Assembly: GCF_037893015.1 (NCBI RefSeq)
Contig: NC_133658.1
Coordinates: 880,803,043-880,867,042 of the forward strand
DNA: 64,000 nucleotides
Origin: Macrotis lagotis
Taxonomy: Eukaryota; Chordata; Mammalia; Peramelemorphia; Peramelidae
Reading direction: 5' to 3'
Position numbers and translations under genes: made by a program. This document shows, one piece after another, positions 33,690-44,466 of the stretch. How positions within the stretch are numbered: position 1 is the first letter of the stretch; every line of letters begins with the position of its first letter. The notes below the pieces were generated by a model. That model saw only the letters and a program-made list of their open reading frames with translations, did no database searches and had not been told where the DNA came from.

Positions 33690-35090
33690 AAATAAGTTAA
33701 AATTCTGATAAATCCTAAGAAAATTTAGAACTAATTTATTCATTTATTGTGAACCAAATCAACTTTCTAACTATTGGAACTCAATTCAAAATTAAAGCCT
33801 GACTTGGCAGAGCATGGATTCTTGCAAGGCAGTGAGTCTAACAGAAATCAGGAAACTTGCATCAAATCCTGAATCCTTAAGTTATCTCCAACTTTTGGGA
33901 GTCTACATTTCCTTGTCTATAAATGGGGAATTATGATACTTGGATTGCCTACATCACAGAGTTGAGAAAGGGCATGCATTTTATAAACCTTAACAAACTA
34001 TGGAAATGTGAGCTATCACTATACTCTACTAGTATTAGACTCAAAGAACATATGAGAACATGGGGCACAGAAAAATGAGATGAGTTGCTCAAGCCATTCA
34101 GTTAGCAGATCAAAACTGGTGTTCTGAGTTATGTGTGTTCCTTTGGCCTAGTGAGTGACTTTTCACCTCTCTCCCATACAATTCAGTCCTAGGCAAGAGA
34201 GATACCTATGATGTCTGCCAGGGCTTTGATCCCATTTGGAGTATTTTTACCTTCAGGATCATATCCAAATGTTTTTCTCTTCCCTCCCTACCCCCAGGGA
34301 ATCCCACAGTTGCCAAATAAGTGATACCATCCACTACTGCTGAACTAACAAAAACCATTAAATCCATTTCTAATAAATTGTGTTAGCTCACATCTCCCAG
34401 CCAGTCTTGATGGCTATGGTCCAGAGGCAGTTTGTAACCTAAATACCAAACTGTATTAAAAAGTAAAGAAAATAAACTTCAAACAAGTGGGACCCTAGAA
34501 ATCATCTATTATCCAAACCCCTCATTAGATGAGGAAACTGAGGTCCAGGGAGCATAAATGACTTGCCCACAGAATCATGCTCCTTTACTGACAGGTCAAG
34601 AACTAGCTACTTGGTCTCCTGACTTCTGAACCAAGACTCATTCTGCCAAATCAGAGATTAAATAATTTCCTGTAAGAAGCTCAGAGAATTAGATGCTGTG
34701 TTTCCTGACTTCTGAACCAAGATCATTCCATTAAATCATAAGAGATTAAATAATTTTCTGTAAAATGATCAAAGAAAGCTATTTTGTAGAAATTTAGGGA
34801 GTTTGTTGGGTTATGCCTGATATAAAGACGAAGTTACAAAAATAAATATGCACACAAATCTCTACCTGACAACCTGAGAAAAAGAAACTTGACATGAAAA
34901 CAAGGTTATGAAACATGCCGACTGACAAATTATGGAGCTATAACAGCTACAGGTCATTCCTGGTTATGACTAGCGAGGCTAATTCATTAGGGCAGCTTCT
35001 CCCACAAGAACCAGTGCTGTCAGCACTGACACTTATTATTAAACTCAGACTGTTTGACAGCTACTAGTTCTGTTGTCTCTTCTAATCGGT
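33690..35090. other. Intron 1, mid part, old remnants
   Basis: 33800-34060 and 34060-34160 show CORE-SINE-like phrases; 34495-34640 is a reverse MIR (gatgaggaaactgaggtcca). No exon is seen. Confidence 0.4.
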
Positions 35091-35384
35091 GCCAAACACT
35101 AACCCCTTCCTGAGCCCTTCTCACCCTGCCCTTCGGTCTGGCCAATAAACAGTGGTTGTGGCTGGGTATCAATCAACCCCAGCTGAGCCAAATGGCAGGT
35201 ATGCATGACCTTGATCCTCATTTTCCAAGAGTGGCCAAAGCCAGGAGGAGGTCCCCTCCCCAAACAAAGCACCCATTCCTGGCCAGGGTGGCAGCAGGGA
35301 TACTGGGAGGGAAAGCCCTGAGAGCAGGCAAGCAGGCAGGGGATCCCAGCAAAGAAAGAAGATATCAACAAGTGAGACAGCTAG

Positions 35385-35418
35385 CTCCTCCTCTTCCTCC
35401 TCCTCCTCCTCCTCCTCC
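35385..35418 (+). repeat. (CTC)n microsatellite
   Basis: Run of tcc/ctc units. The surrounding 35095-35640 is GC-rich and codes for nothing recognisable. Confidence 0.85.
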
Positions 35419-35799
35419 AGTCCTGCTGGGTCCCACCAGGGAAGGGAAGAGCAGAAAGGAGGGCAGGGGAGAAGCAGCCCATGGCATGTGAGGATGTGGG
35501 GTCTCTGTGGCTGGCTCTGAAGAAGGGGAAGCTCAAGGACCTCAAGCTCAAGCCCACCTCCTCACCCCCCAGGCCTTGGACTGAGTCTGACCCAGACTCC
35601 TGCCCACTCACACCGGCTCCCTAACCACAAACAGGCCCATGCCCTCTCACGGGCACCCATGCCCACGGTTATTGTAAACTCATCCTCACAACCACTCGGG
35701 AACAGACTGGGGGCCCGGGGTCACTGCGCTGACGCCCTGGAGGCATTCCCACTTGGCCACACGTGCCCACACTACTGGCACCTTCAAGTCAGAGTGTTC

Positions 35800-36130
35800 A
35801 CGCTCAGACTCACCCCCCCGGGCCCGGTCACGCGTGCTCACACTCGGGTCACCCCCACGGGCACACTCACCCCCCGGGCCCGGTCACCTGTGCTCACACT
35901 CGGGTCACCCCCACGGGCACACTCACCCCCCGGGCCCGGTCACCTGTGCTCACACTCGGGTCACCCCCACGGGCACACTCACCCCCCGGGCCCGGTCACG
36001 CGTGCTCACACTCGGGTCACCCCCACGGGCACTGGCACAGTCACCGGCCGGGCCCGGTCACGCGTGCTCACACTCGGGTCACCCCCACGGACACGCTCAC
36101 TCTCAGTCACGTGTGCTCACACTCACTCGG
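35800..36130 (+). repeat. 56-bp minisatellite in VPS13D intron 1
   Basis: The word cggtca(c) recurs at 35825, 35881, 35937, 35993 and 36055, giving unit lengths 56, 56, 56 and 62. Inner words are cactcgggtcacccccacgg and cactcaccccccgggccc. Copies are almost identical. It ends about 0.2 kb inside the gene from the exon 1 donor. Confidence 0.92.
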
Positions 36131-36346
36131 GTCACACACACTCAGTCCCCGGCCCGGCCCCAGTCACGTGCGCTCACCCCCCAGCCTCCCGCGGAGGGTC
36201 CCCCCCCGCCCCGAGGTCCGAGGCTGGGTCGCCCCTTCCCGCCGGCCCTCGGGGGTCCTGGGGCCCTCGCGCGGCCCCTCTCTCCCTCTCGGACTCGGGG
36301 GCAGCCGGCCCCGCCCCGCGGGCGCCCCCCGGACCCCGCTCCCCAC

Positions 36347-36410
36347 CTGTCGCCGCCTCAGCCGCTCTTCCTCCTCCTCCTGCTCCTCCTCCTCCTCCTC
36401 CGGCCCCTCA
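36347..36410 (-). other. VPS13D: VPS13D exon 1, non-coding 5' UTR (inferred)
   Basis: The donor ACAG|GTGGGG on the minus strand (exon end 36347) fits a first exon starting near the YY1-like word. On the transcript the exon is a purine-rich run of GGA repeats followed by AGCGGCTGAGGCGGCGACAG. The 5' end is a guess; the donor is the better supported boundary. Confidence 0.55.
36369..36401 (-). repeat. GGA triplet run in exon 1
   Basis: On the transcript strand (GGA)n broken by one GCA. It may fold into a G-quadruplex. Confidence 0.7.
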
Positions 36411-36539
36411 ATGGCGGCGCCGCCGCTCGGGCCCGACCAGACGCGACCAATCGAGCCGGCGACCGCGATGGAGCCCCGGCCGGCCCGGGGAGGGAGCGAG
36501 GGAACGAGCGTCGAATCATCGATGGCCCCGCCCCTCCTC

Positions 36540-37030
36540 CAGGCCCCGCGGCCTCTCCCCTCCCCCGCCCTCCTCTGCTCCGCCCCGCCCCGCCCCTCCT
36601 CCCGGGCCCCGCCCCTGGGCCCGGGCCCCGCCCCCGCCCTCCTCTGTTCCTCCCCCGCCCCCCGCCGCCCCGCGCCCCGCCCCGCCGCCCCTCCTCCCGG
36701 GCCCCGCGGCCTCTCCCCTCCCCCGCCCTCCTCTGCTCCGCCCCGCCCCGCCCCTCCTCCCGGGCCCCGCCCCTGGGCCCGGGCCCCGCCCCCGCCCTCC
36801 TCTGTTCCTCCCCCGCCCCCCGCCGCCCCGCCCCCGCCCCGCCGCCCCGCGCCGCGCCGCCCCTCCTCCCGGGCCCCGCGGCCTCTCCCCTCCCCCGCCC
36901 TCCTCTGCTCCTCCCCCGCCCCGCCCCTCCCCCGCCCTCCTCTGCTCCGCTCCGCCCCGCCCCTCCTCCGGGCCCCGCGGCCTCTCCCCTCCCCCGCCCT
37001 CCTCTGCTCCTCCCCCGCCCCGCCCCGAGG
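36540..37030. repeat. GC-rich tandem repeat upstream of the VPS13D promoter
   Basis: The word ccccgcggcctctcccctcc recurs at 36544, 36702, 36874 and 36973 (steps 158, 172, 99). Each unit has cgccctcctctg, ccccgcccc boxes and gggccccgcccctgggcc. Open frames in several frames of this block are by-products of low stop content. Confidence 0.9.
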
Positions 37031-37300
37031 CGCGGGGGACTCTGGGAATCCGCGCGTCGCGGGGGGGGGGGCTTGGGCTCTGTGACCTTGACCGAGCCAG
37101 ATGCCTTACTCCGGGCTCCGGCCTGAGCCTCCGGGGCCCGACCCAGGAGGGCCGAGTGTGGGGGCGCGGCCGGCTTCGGGCGCCCACAGTCTGGGGAAAG
37201 AGCCCCAAACCCTCCGCTCCCCGCCAGGACTCGTCCCCCCTTCCAGAGGGATTTAGAAGGCCGGGGAGGCGGTACCGGGGCCGCCCAAAATGAAAACACT
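37031..37300. other. CpG island, distal flank
   Basis: Non-repetitive GC-rich DNA up to about 37290, where base composition drops sharply to AT-rich. No divergent gene is recognised. Confidence 0.5.
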
Positions 37301-38055
37301 GTTGATTCTATGAAAGATCGTTAAAGATTGTGTTTCACATACAGATTCTTTAATGAAATGTCGCTTGAATATTTAAAGTTTTCAACCCTCAAAAAATATG
37401 GAAACATTTTTAAAAAAGAACTAGTGGCCGATAGATTTGGGTTACAATGCAGTATTCTGGGCCAGCAAGGAGCCAGCAGTCACCGCACTGGAGCACGGGG
37501 GCAAAGATAAGCAGTGCCCAGCCTCGACAGATTACCTACAGATAGGTACATTGAAGCACAATAAAGATGCAGTTGTTTTAATAGAACATACAGGAAGAGA
37601 TGAAGCACATTCTGGTTGGGATGGTTTCATTCTTTGCTTCTATCCCCAGGGCCTGGCAAACAGTAGGTGCTTAATAAGTGACTGATGATGATGATGTTTT
37701 TCTTTCATTCTTTTTTGGGAGAGGGGTGTTAAAAGGCAACGGCATTAAGTGGCTTGCCTAAAGTCACACAGCTACATAATTAAGTGTCTGAGGCTGGATT
37801 TGAACTCAGGTCCTCCTGACTCCAGGGCCCAAATTCTATCCAGCTGCCCCTTAATAAGTGATTGATGGATGAATGGATGGATGGATTAGTTGAGCTGCCC
37901 CTTGAGAGAAACTAAGGATTCCAAAAGGACAGACAGTGCCATCCACTTCCTCGAATCTCCTCCAGGGTCTGCCATCTATCCTAGCAAGTTACTGACTACA
38001 TTTCCCCAACTGTTCCGTCTTGCTTCCTATTCACACACCCTTCTCTCTCTCAAAG
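37301..38055. repeat. Intergenic: L2 end, reverse SINE, GGAT run
   Basis: 37635-37685 is an L2 3' end (ggtgcttaataagtgactga), 37715-37852 a diverged reverse SINE (cttgcctaaagtcacacagc), 37866-37885 a short ggat repeat. Confidence 0.55.
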
Positions 38056-38059
38056 CTCC

Positions 38060-38660
38060 CCCCATCGAATGCTCATCAATTGGGGAATGGCTGAAAAAAA
38101 TATGGTATATGAATGAGATGGAACACTCTTGCTCTATAAGAAATCATAAATGTCGGAACTTCAGAAAAGCCTGAAAAGATTCAAGAAGTGATGCAGAGTG
38201 AACTGAACAGAACCAAGAGAACCTGACACATACTAACAACAACATTAAGTGATGCTCCTCCCTGACGGACTTATTCATTTCAGCAGTGCAACTATCAAAG
38301 GCAATTCCAAAAGACTTGTGATGGAGAATACCCCCCATATCCAGAAAAGGAACTGTGGAGTTTAAATGCCCACCAAAGCTTACTTTCTTCAGTTTTTGGT
38401 GTTTTGTCATTTTTTTCTCTCTCTAATTTTTTTTCTTCCGTTTGGATTTGATTCTTTCACAACAGGATCAATATGAATCTTTGTATAGAATAATTATACA
38501 TGTACAGCCTATATTAGATTGCTGTCAGGGGGAGGCAAGAAGGAAAAAAATATAAAACTCAAAGCCTTGCTAAAAAAAAAACCTCAACTGATTGGTGAAA
38601 ACTACTGTTGCATGTTGTTGAAAAACAAACAAACTATTTAATTTTTTAAAAAGTCCCCCA
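38060..38660 (+). mobile_element. L1 ORF2 C-terminus and 3' UTR
   Basis: Translates SSIGEWLKKIWYMNEMEHSC, matching the end of L1 ORF2. Then gtgatgcagagtgaactgaa, a purine tract and an A-rich end. Confidence 0.75.
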
Positions 38661-39395
38661 TCATTCAGTTCCACCCAGCGCAAGGTCCCTTTAAGAATTA
38701 GGAAACCAGAATCTTCTGAGATTGTTCTGGAAATCCCCTAACTCCAGTTACAAATAACCAGTGGTATTCTTTCTATTACAATAGAATGGAGCCCTTTACT
38801 GTCTAACAGTGAATTTACATTATGCATTTAAAAAATCCTGGAAGATGGATAACAGCTGTTTTCCCAGGCCAGAATGGTGAAGGGACTTGCTAAGGGTCAC
38901 ACAGCAATTCAAGGGTTAAGCAGAGGTCTATGGATAATATTGGATGCACTTCCTTGTCATATTGAAATGCTGTCTCTCTAAGAAGTAGGAGTAATGTTTT
39001 TGCTCTGTTCCTAATTGTCGCCAAATTGGCATTGTACAGATCATGGCGGGTAAAATCAAGCTGCTTGAGGTTTGTCTTTCCCTACCTTGGGAGCTGTTAC
39101 AGAAGGGCCTTCAATGAGAGTTTTAATCCCTACAATGCCACTTGGTAGCTGTTTTCCCTTCATGGGCCTTCATCTCAACAGTGAAATGATGGGTTTGGTC
39201 TAAGGTATCATCCAACTGTGGGTTGCCTTTCCTACCATCCTTCCCATTTGTTTGCCTGTCACCCCACCACATCCTCCCTCCCCACCAGCATCAGTCAATT
39301 AACATAAGATTCAGAGTCAAAAGAAATCAGGCAGCCCCAAAAAGAAATGACATCAGGCTAATAAAAATTAAAATCAGTCCTATAACATTAAGACA
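38661..39395. other. Intergenic, unassigned
   Basis: 38830-38950 has a faint reverse MIR trace. No gene seen. Confidence 0.4.
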
Positions 39396-39815
39396 GCATC
39401 ACCATCCCTCTCAAATTTTATATTCTGTATTTATTATAACATATTTATATAATTCTAATCCTATATATTTTATTTTTAGTTTAATTTATTTTAGTTTATA
39501 CATATTCTATTTTATACATATTCTATTTATATCCCATATGTATAACATATTCAGGCAATTCTAATTTTATACATCTTAGTTTTAAATTTATTTTATTTTT
39601 ATTTTATACATTATAGTTTTATATTTTATAACATGTTTTTATAATTCTAATTTTACATTTTATTTTAAATTTAATTATTTTATATACATTCTAATTTTAT
39701 ATTCTATATTTATAATGTATATCTATAGAATATTAGTTTATATATTTTGTTTTTTAGTTTATTTTAATTTTATTTTATACATATTCTATATATAATTTAC
39801 ATTTATAATTCTAAA
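39396..39815. repeat. Very AT-rich block with recurring phrases
   Basis: Almost free of G and C. Phrases ttatacatattcta and attctaattttata recur at irregular spacing, suggesting a decayed AT minisatellite. Confidence 0.65.
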
Positions 39816-39834
39816 TATAATGAGTAAAGTCACA

Positions 39835-40690
39835 TTCCCCTTTCTATATCTATAAGCACTTGTAATAAGCACTTACATGTTCATGGATTGACATGCTTCA
39901 TGCTATCTCATTCAGACTTCACAAAAACCCTTTGAAGTATAGTTACTACTGTTAGCCCTATTTTGCAGATTTCTTTAGGATTCCACAGCTACTAAATATC
40001 CAAGGCCTGACTGAAACTACATGTTCCTGACTCCAAACTATTAATAGCGACCTCAAGTAGAATGGGCCTCACATGGGAAAACAGTGGGTTCTCTTTTATT
40101 GGAATTCCTTTTCAGGTGCTGGTTGGACTAGATACACTCTGACGTCCCTTCTAATAATTCTGGGATGTAATCTAAGTGGCCATTCCACTTATTTAGATCC
40201 AAAATTGTGTTATAGAGGAAAGAGGGTTAGAGCTGAGGATAGAGGTCCTGAGTTTGAATCCCAGATCAGCTAGAGAAGAACAGGTATAGGAAAACACCCA
40301 CCATCAGTCCAATTCGACGAGAGCAGAGTATATATGACATAGACAAGTATGGCAGTTTGATTACTATCCTGGTCATTTTAATAGGGGTAAGGATAAGACT
40401 TGTGAGTTCATTAATATTGGGAATTTCAGGGTGAAAAAATTCCCTTTACTGATGCTGATTAGTATCATCTCTATAATTTGTAGTTCATTATAGAGTTATC
40501 TAGAAGTTAAAAATGACTTGCAAATAAGTTCTTAACTGCTAGCTGTGTGACCCTGTCCAAGTCATTTGACCTCTGCCTCAGTTTCCTCTTCTGCTAAATG
40601 GAAATAAGAACTGCACCTCCTTCCTAGGGTTGTTGTGAGGGTCAATTGAGATAAGGTTTGTAAAACTAGCTTCTGTTTTAGTTATTATTA

Positions 40691-40732
<42 letters not shown>

Positions 40733-40735
40733 GCC
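39835..40735. repeat. MIR and CORE-SINE remnants with (TTA)n
   Basis: 39835-40035 reverse MIR; 40200-40275 CORE-SINE 5' piece; 40535-40681 CORE-SINE body (cctcagtttcctcttctgct), running into (TTA)n at 40682-40732. Confidence 0.55.
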
Positions 40736-40787
40736 CAGGGTAATACTTGTCAGTATGTGTCACAGATGGGCTTAAACCTGTTTCTGT

Positions 40788-40945
40788 TGGGGTGGCTAGG
40801 TGGCATAATGGATAAAGCACCAGCCTTGGAGTCAGGAGTACCTGGGTTCAAATCCGGTCTCAGACACTTTATAATTACCTAGCTGTGTGGCCTTGGGCAA
40901 GCCACTTAACCCCATTTGCCTTGCAAAAACCTAAAAAAGAAAAAA
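40788..40945 (+). mobile_element. SINE (WSINE1-like), full length
   Basis: Perfect 14-base duplication aaacctgtttctgt (40774-40787, 40946-40959). Confidence 0.93.
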
Positions 40946-40959
40946 AAACCTGTTTCTGT

Positions 40960-41589
40960 CTTCCTAATCCAGCTCTCTTCCCTTTATACCACACTATATC
41001 CCTCTGAATGTACCCAAGCTTGTTCAGTTTAAAATACAATCCTTTTTTTAATGTACATTATCAGAATGTTACAGATTCATACATTGTCCTTTTTTCAGTT
41101 CTTTGTATATTAAAAAGTTCATGTATGTTACATTAGTAATAAAGAAAATTTATGTTTAAAAAAAGCATATGAGGAGAAGCAATAAAAAATAAATAAGATT
41201 TTTCTCATCTTGAAAATGGAGTTGTACTTTTTTTTCCAGTCCAGCTTGAGTCGAACGGTGGATAGAGCACCGATTCTGGGGTCTCAGAACTTGGGTTCAA
41301 ATGTTGCTTCTGACTCTACCTATGTGACCCTCTGTGGTCCTGTTTCCTCCTCTCTCAAATGAGAGAGCTGGCCTAGAGGGTTTCTGAAGTTCCTTTCAGG
41401 TCCACTCTATGATCCTAGAGCCATGAATTATTGTGGTCAATAACTTCCTCCCTAATCATGATGAGCTCTCCATCCTCAAGTAAGCTGTAGGAAAGCCATG
41501 GACTCCAGCCCTGAGCCCAGGCTTCAGAGTTTGGGTTACCTGGACACTGCCTTGGAGAAACCAATCTCCCAGTCCTCCAGGTTCACAAA
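40960..41589. repeat. Intergenic with CORE-SINE remnant
   Basis: 41245-41420 is an old plus-strand CORE-SINE (acggtggatagagcaccgat). The rest is unassigned. Confidence 0.45.
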
Positions 41590-42570
41590 CTAGTAGCTGT
41601 TATCCTTGATCCCTCACCCTCTCTCATCTCCACATCCATCCATCTATTGCCCCCTCCTCTGGGATATCTCTCCTCATATTGCCCTGTCACTCCTCTAACT
41701 CCATCCCCACCACTACCCTCTTCTCTCTAATGAATTCCAAACATCCATTTAAAGAGAGAGTTTATCTCATTTCTCACCTGGCTGCACAACTTTGGGACTT
41801 CTCTCATTTTTTTCTCCATGTCCCCACCCACCCCCATCTTTCCCAATTCCTTTCTCTACCAGTCTGCTCCCATTAAAGTGTACACTCCTTGTGTACAAGA
41901 ATTATCTTTCTCTTTTTGTGCTTAATATAATGCCTGGAAAGTAGCACCATAAATGTTAACTGTCTGACTCTAACATTGAGATCCCCCTAGTGCAGACCCT
42001 CATCACCTAGACCAGCTGTCTTAAGTCTTTCTCCAGCTATCAAAGTGATCTCTGTAAAGAGGATCATGCCATCATCACCATTTTGTCAACTCCAATTGCC
42101 TCCAGGATCATTTACAAAATCCTCTGTTTTGGTTTTAAATAACTCCATAACCTGCCCCCTTCTACCTTTCTCTCTAGGACATAATGGCACTGACTTCCTT
42201 GCTGTTACGTGGCACTCCAAATCTGGACTCTGGGCTTCTAGTTATCCCTCCTATCTGGAATTTTCTTTCTCCTTATCTCCACCTCCTGACTTCCTCAGCT
42301 TCCTGCAGATCTCAGCTAAAGTCTCACCTTCTACAAGAAACACTTCTTAGTTCCTCTTAGTGTTCCTCTGTGGATTATCTCCAACTAACTTTGGCAATAT
42401 CCTGTTTGTACATAACTGAAAGTAGACCCCTCTATTAGATTTTGAGCTCCTTAAAAAGAGGGATTGATTTATTTCTCTATTTTGGGCCTTTTTTTTTGTA
42501 TCCTCAGAAACTTGCACAATGCCTAGCCCTGGTAGATGCTTAACAAATCCTCATTGACTGAGGATAACCC
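41590..42570 (+). mobile_element. Two L2 3' ends in tandem
   Basis: 41590-41970 and 42000-42565 each run through the L2 3' order: pyrimidine-rich text, a phrase such as agtctcaccttctacaagaa, then a gagctcctt or acactccttg part and an end like gctggtagatgcttaacaaa. Same orientation. Confidence 0.6.
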
Positions 42571-42894
42571 ACAAACCACATTTCATAACTGCACTGAATA
42601 GACTTCACAGGTGGCTGATCCATGGTCATTGCCACATCTCAACAAGCATCCGAGGAAGGAATCATAAAGACATCAGCAAATAATAACCTGAATGATGCTG
42701 CTGCTGCTTCAAATGGTGTGTCTCATCCTTGGCTTCCCTGTCATTTTGGAAAAAGCACTGTGTCCTGGAGTCCAAGGATAATTAAGTTTGTTTATAATAT
42801 GCCTGAGCTCATCATTAGAGACATAACCTAATATTCTTTTCTTAGGTTTCAATTAGCCTTCACCCACAGAAAACTAGACTAGAAGTCAACTTGA
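42571..42894. other. Intergenic spacer, unassigned
   Basis: Nothing recognised. Confidence 0.4.
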
Positions 42895-43740
42895 GTTTAG
42901 TTACATAAATTATGGTACATGAATGTAATGGAATAGTATTGAACTTTGAGAAAGAATTGACCATGGAAGAGTCAAAAATCTTGTGTAGACATATAAACTG
43001 ATGTAAAATGAAGTGGACAGAACCAGGGAAAATAGATTATTAAAACGACTTTGTGCGTAGGAGTAATGTCAACAAAAGGAACTATACAATAAAACATAAT
43101 TATAGTGATCAAGCATGACCCAAAGGACCTGAGAAAAAAAATGTTTCTTTCAGTTTCAGAGGTGTAGGACTATGACTGTGGAACTCTGTCTACTATAGGC
43201 TTGGTCATTAATGCTGGTTGGTTTTTGTTGACCTGGTTTTTTTTTATCTTTGAAATGAGGGAAGGGTAAAGGAAAGGGAAGTGGGGAGGAGTAGATTAGA
43301 AATGAAGATAATGTATAATCAAAGAGGATCAATAAATTTGTTTTACAAGAAAAAAAGGAAAAGAAAATTGCATAAATAAACTAAAGTTTAATTCCTTCTT
43401 TTAAAAATGCAGTCTTATAGTTGTACAGGTAAAACCTATATCAGATTCCTGATGTCAAGAGGAAGGTGCAGAAAAATATGAAACTCAAAATCTTACCAAA
43501 AATGAATATTGAAGGGACAGTCAGATCATGCAGTGGATAGAACACTAGCCCTGGAGTCAGGAGGACCTCAGTTCACATCCACCCTCAGAAACTTCATAAT
43601 TACCTAGCTGTGTGACTTTGGGCAAATTGCTTCACTAGGTTGCCTCGCAAAAACCAACAAATAAATAAATAAATAAAGATGAATATTGAAAATTAGATTA
43701 TATGTAAGTGGAAAAAATAAAATAATTTTAAAAAGCAAAA
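42895..43740 (+). mobile_element. L1 ORF2 end and 3' UTR, split by a SINE
   Basis: Starts ttatggtacatgaatgtaat, has aagtggacagaaccagg and a G-rich tract. The tail atgaatattgaa appears on both sides of the nested SINE. Confidence 0.7.
43514..43678 (+). mobile_element. SINE nested in an L1 3' end
   Basis: 12-base duplication atgaatattgaa (43502-43513, 43679-43690). The tail is (AAAT)n. Confidence 0.88.
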
Positions 43741-44411
43741 AACTTAAAATTAAGATGCAGCCTTTAAATTGCTTTTTTAAAAAAGAAAAACATGAGAATA
43801 CAAGGAAATCAGAGCTGAGGTTTTAAAGGCAGATATAATTAAGAGAGGTGTCATCAACTATCAATTGCCCAGGCTGTCAAAATATATAATTGATGAGAAA
43901 AGTGGGGAGGGGGAATCTCATATTTATGATCCTAGGAATAAGAGGATCTAATGGAAAACGTTTGACATCATGTAGACATCACTGTCTACACATTGTCTAT
44001 ACACACACACTCTCACATACACATACATACACTTTGACAGTTTATTCAGTTTTTTTTTAAAAAATATGTTAGTTTTGGTATAAATTCCTTGAGGACAGGG
44101 ATTATCTCTCTTCCCATTTATTTTTTATATTCCTAGGGTTTGGCACATAGTTAACTCAATAAATGCTTGTCGACTAACTGAACTCCAGTTTAGTAATCAG
44201 GATGACTTGGGCTTAGATTCTGCCTCTGACCCTTACCATATCATCCATTTAGAGATCATTTGTTTATTCTTTTATTTTACTGTTGGAGAAACTGAGGCAA
44301 GGATTCAAACCTTCTTTCTCTTGATACCAAATCTGGTATGTACTTCTCAGTCTATTTTCTCTCTTCTTTCTTTAACTTGAATGAACTTGTATTCATTCAC
44401 TCAAACTTGTG

Positions 44412-44414
<3 letters not shown>
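43741..44414. other. Intergenic with L2 end
   Basis: 44070-44190 is a plus-strand L2 3' end (ccttgaggacagggattatc, ctcaataaatgcttgtcgac). Otherwise unassigned. Confidence 0.45.

Positions 44415-44464
<50 letters not shown>
44415..44464 (+). repeat. (GA)n microsatellite, 25 units
   Basis: Uninterrupted ga dinucleotides. Confidence 0.97.

Positions 44465-44466
<2 letters not shown>

Larger units (their letters stand above)
36340..36530 (-). promoter_or_regulatory. VPS13D: VPS13D core promoter in CpG island
   Basis: CpG-rich sequence directly upstream of the inferred exon 1. It has a CCAAT box in inverted orientation (CCAAT on the plus strand at 36448-36452), several CCCCGCCC-type GC boxes upstream, and a YY1-like word CAATGGCGGC (plus strand, 36409-36418). 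YY1 words often lie just at or downstream of the start site of TATA-less promoters. No TATA box is seen. The start site is inferred to lie near 36.40 kb, going left. Confidence 0.7.

Noticed and set aside
35659..37299. Open frames of 230-544 codons in five frames across the CpG island
   Set aside because: They come from stop-poor GC-rich tandem repeats, overlap on both strands, are made of Pro/Arg/Ser/Gly runs and lack any domain.
37890..38174. 94-codon open frame at 37.9 kb
   Set aside because: Its end is the C-terminal remnant of L1 ORF2, its start unrelated repeat DNA.
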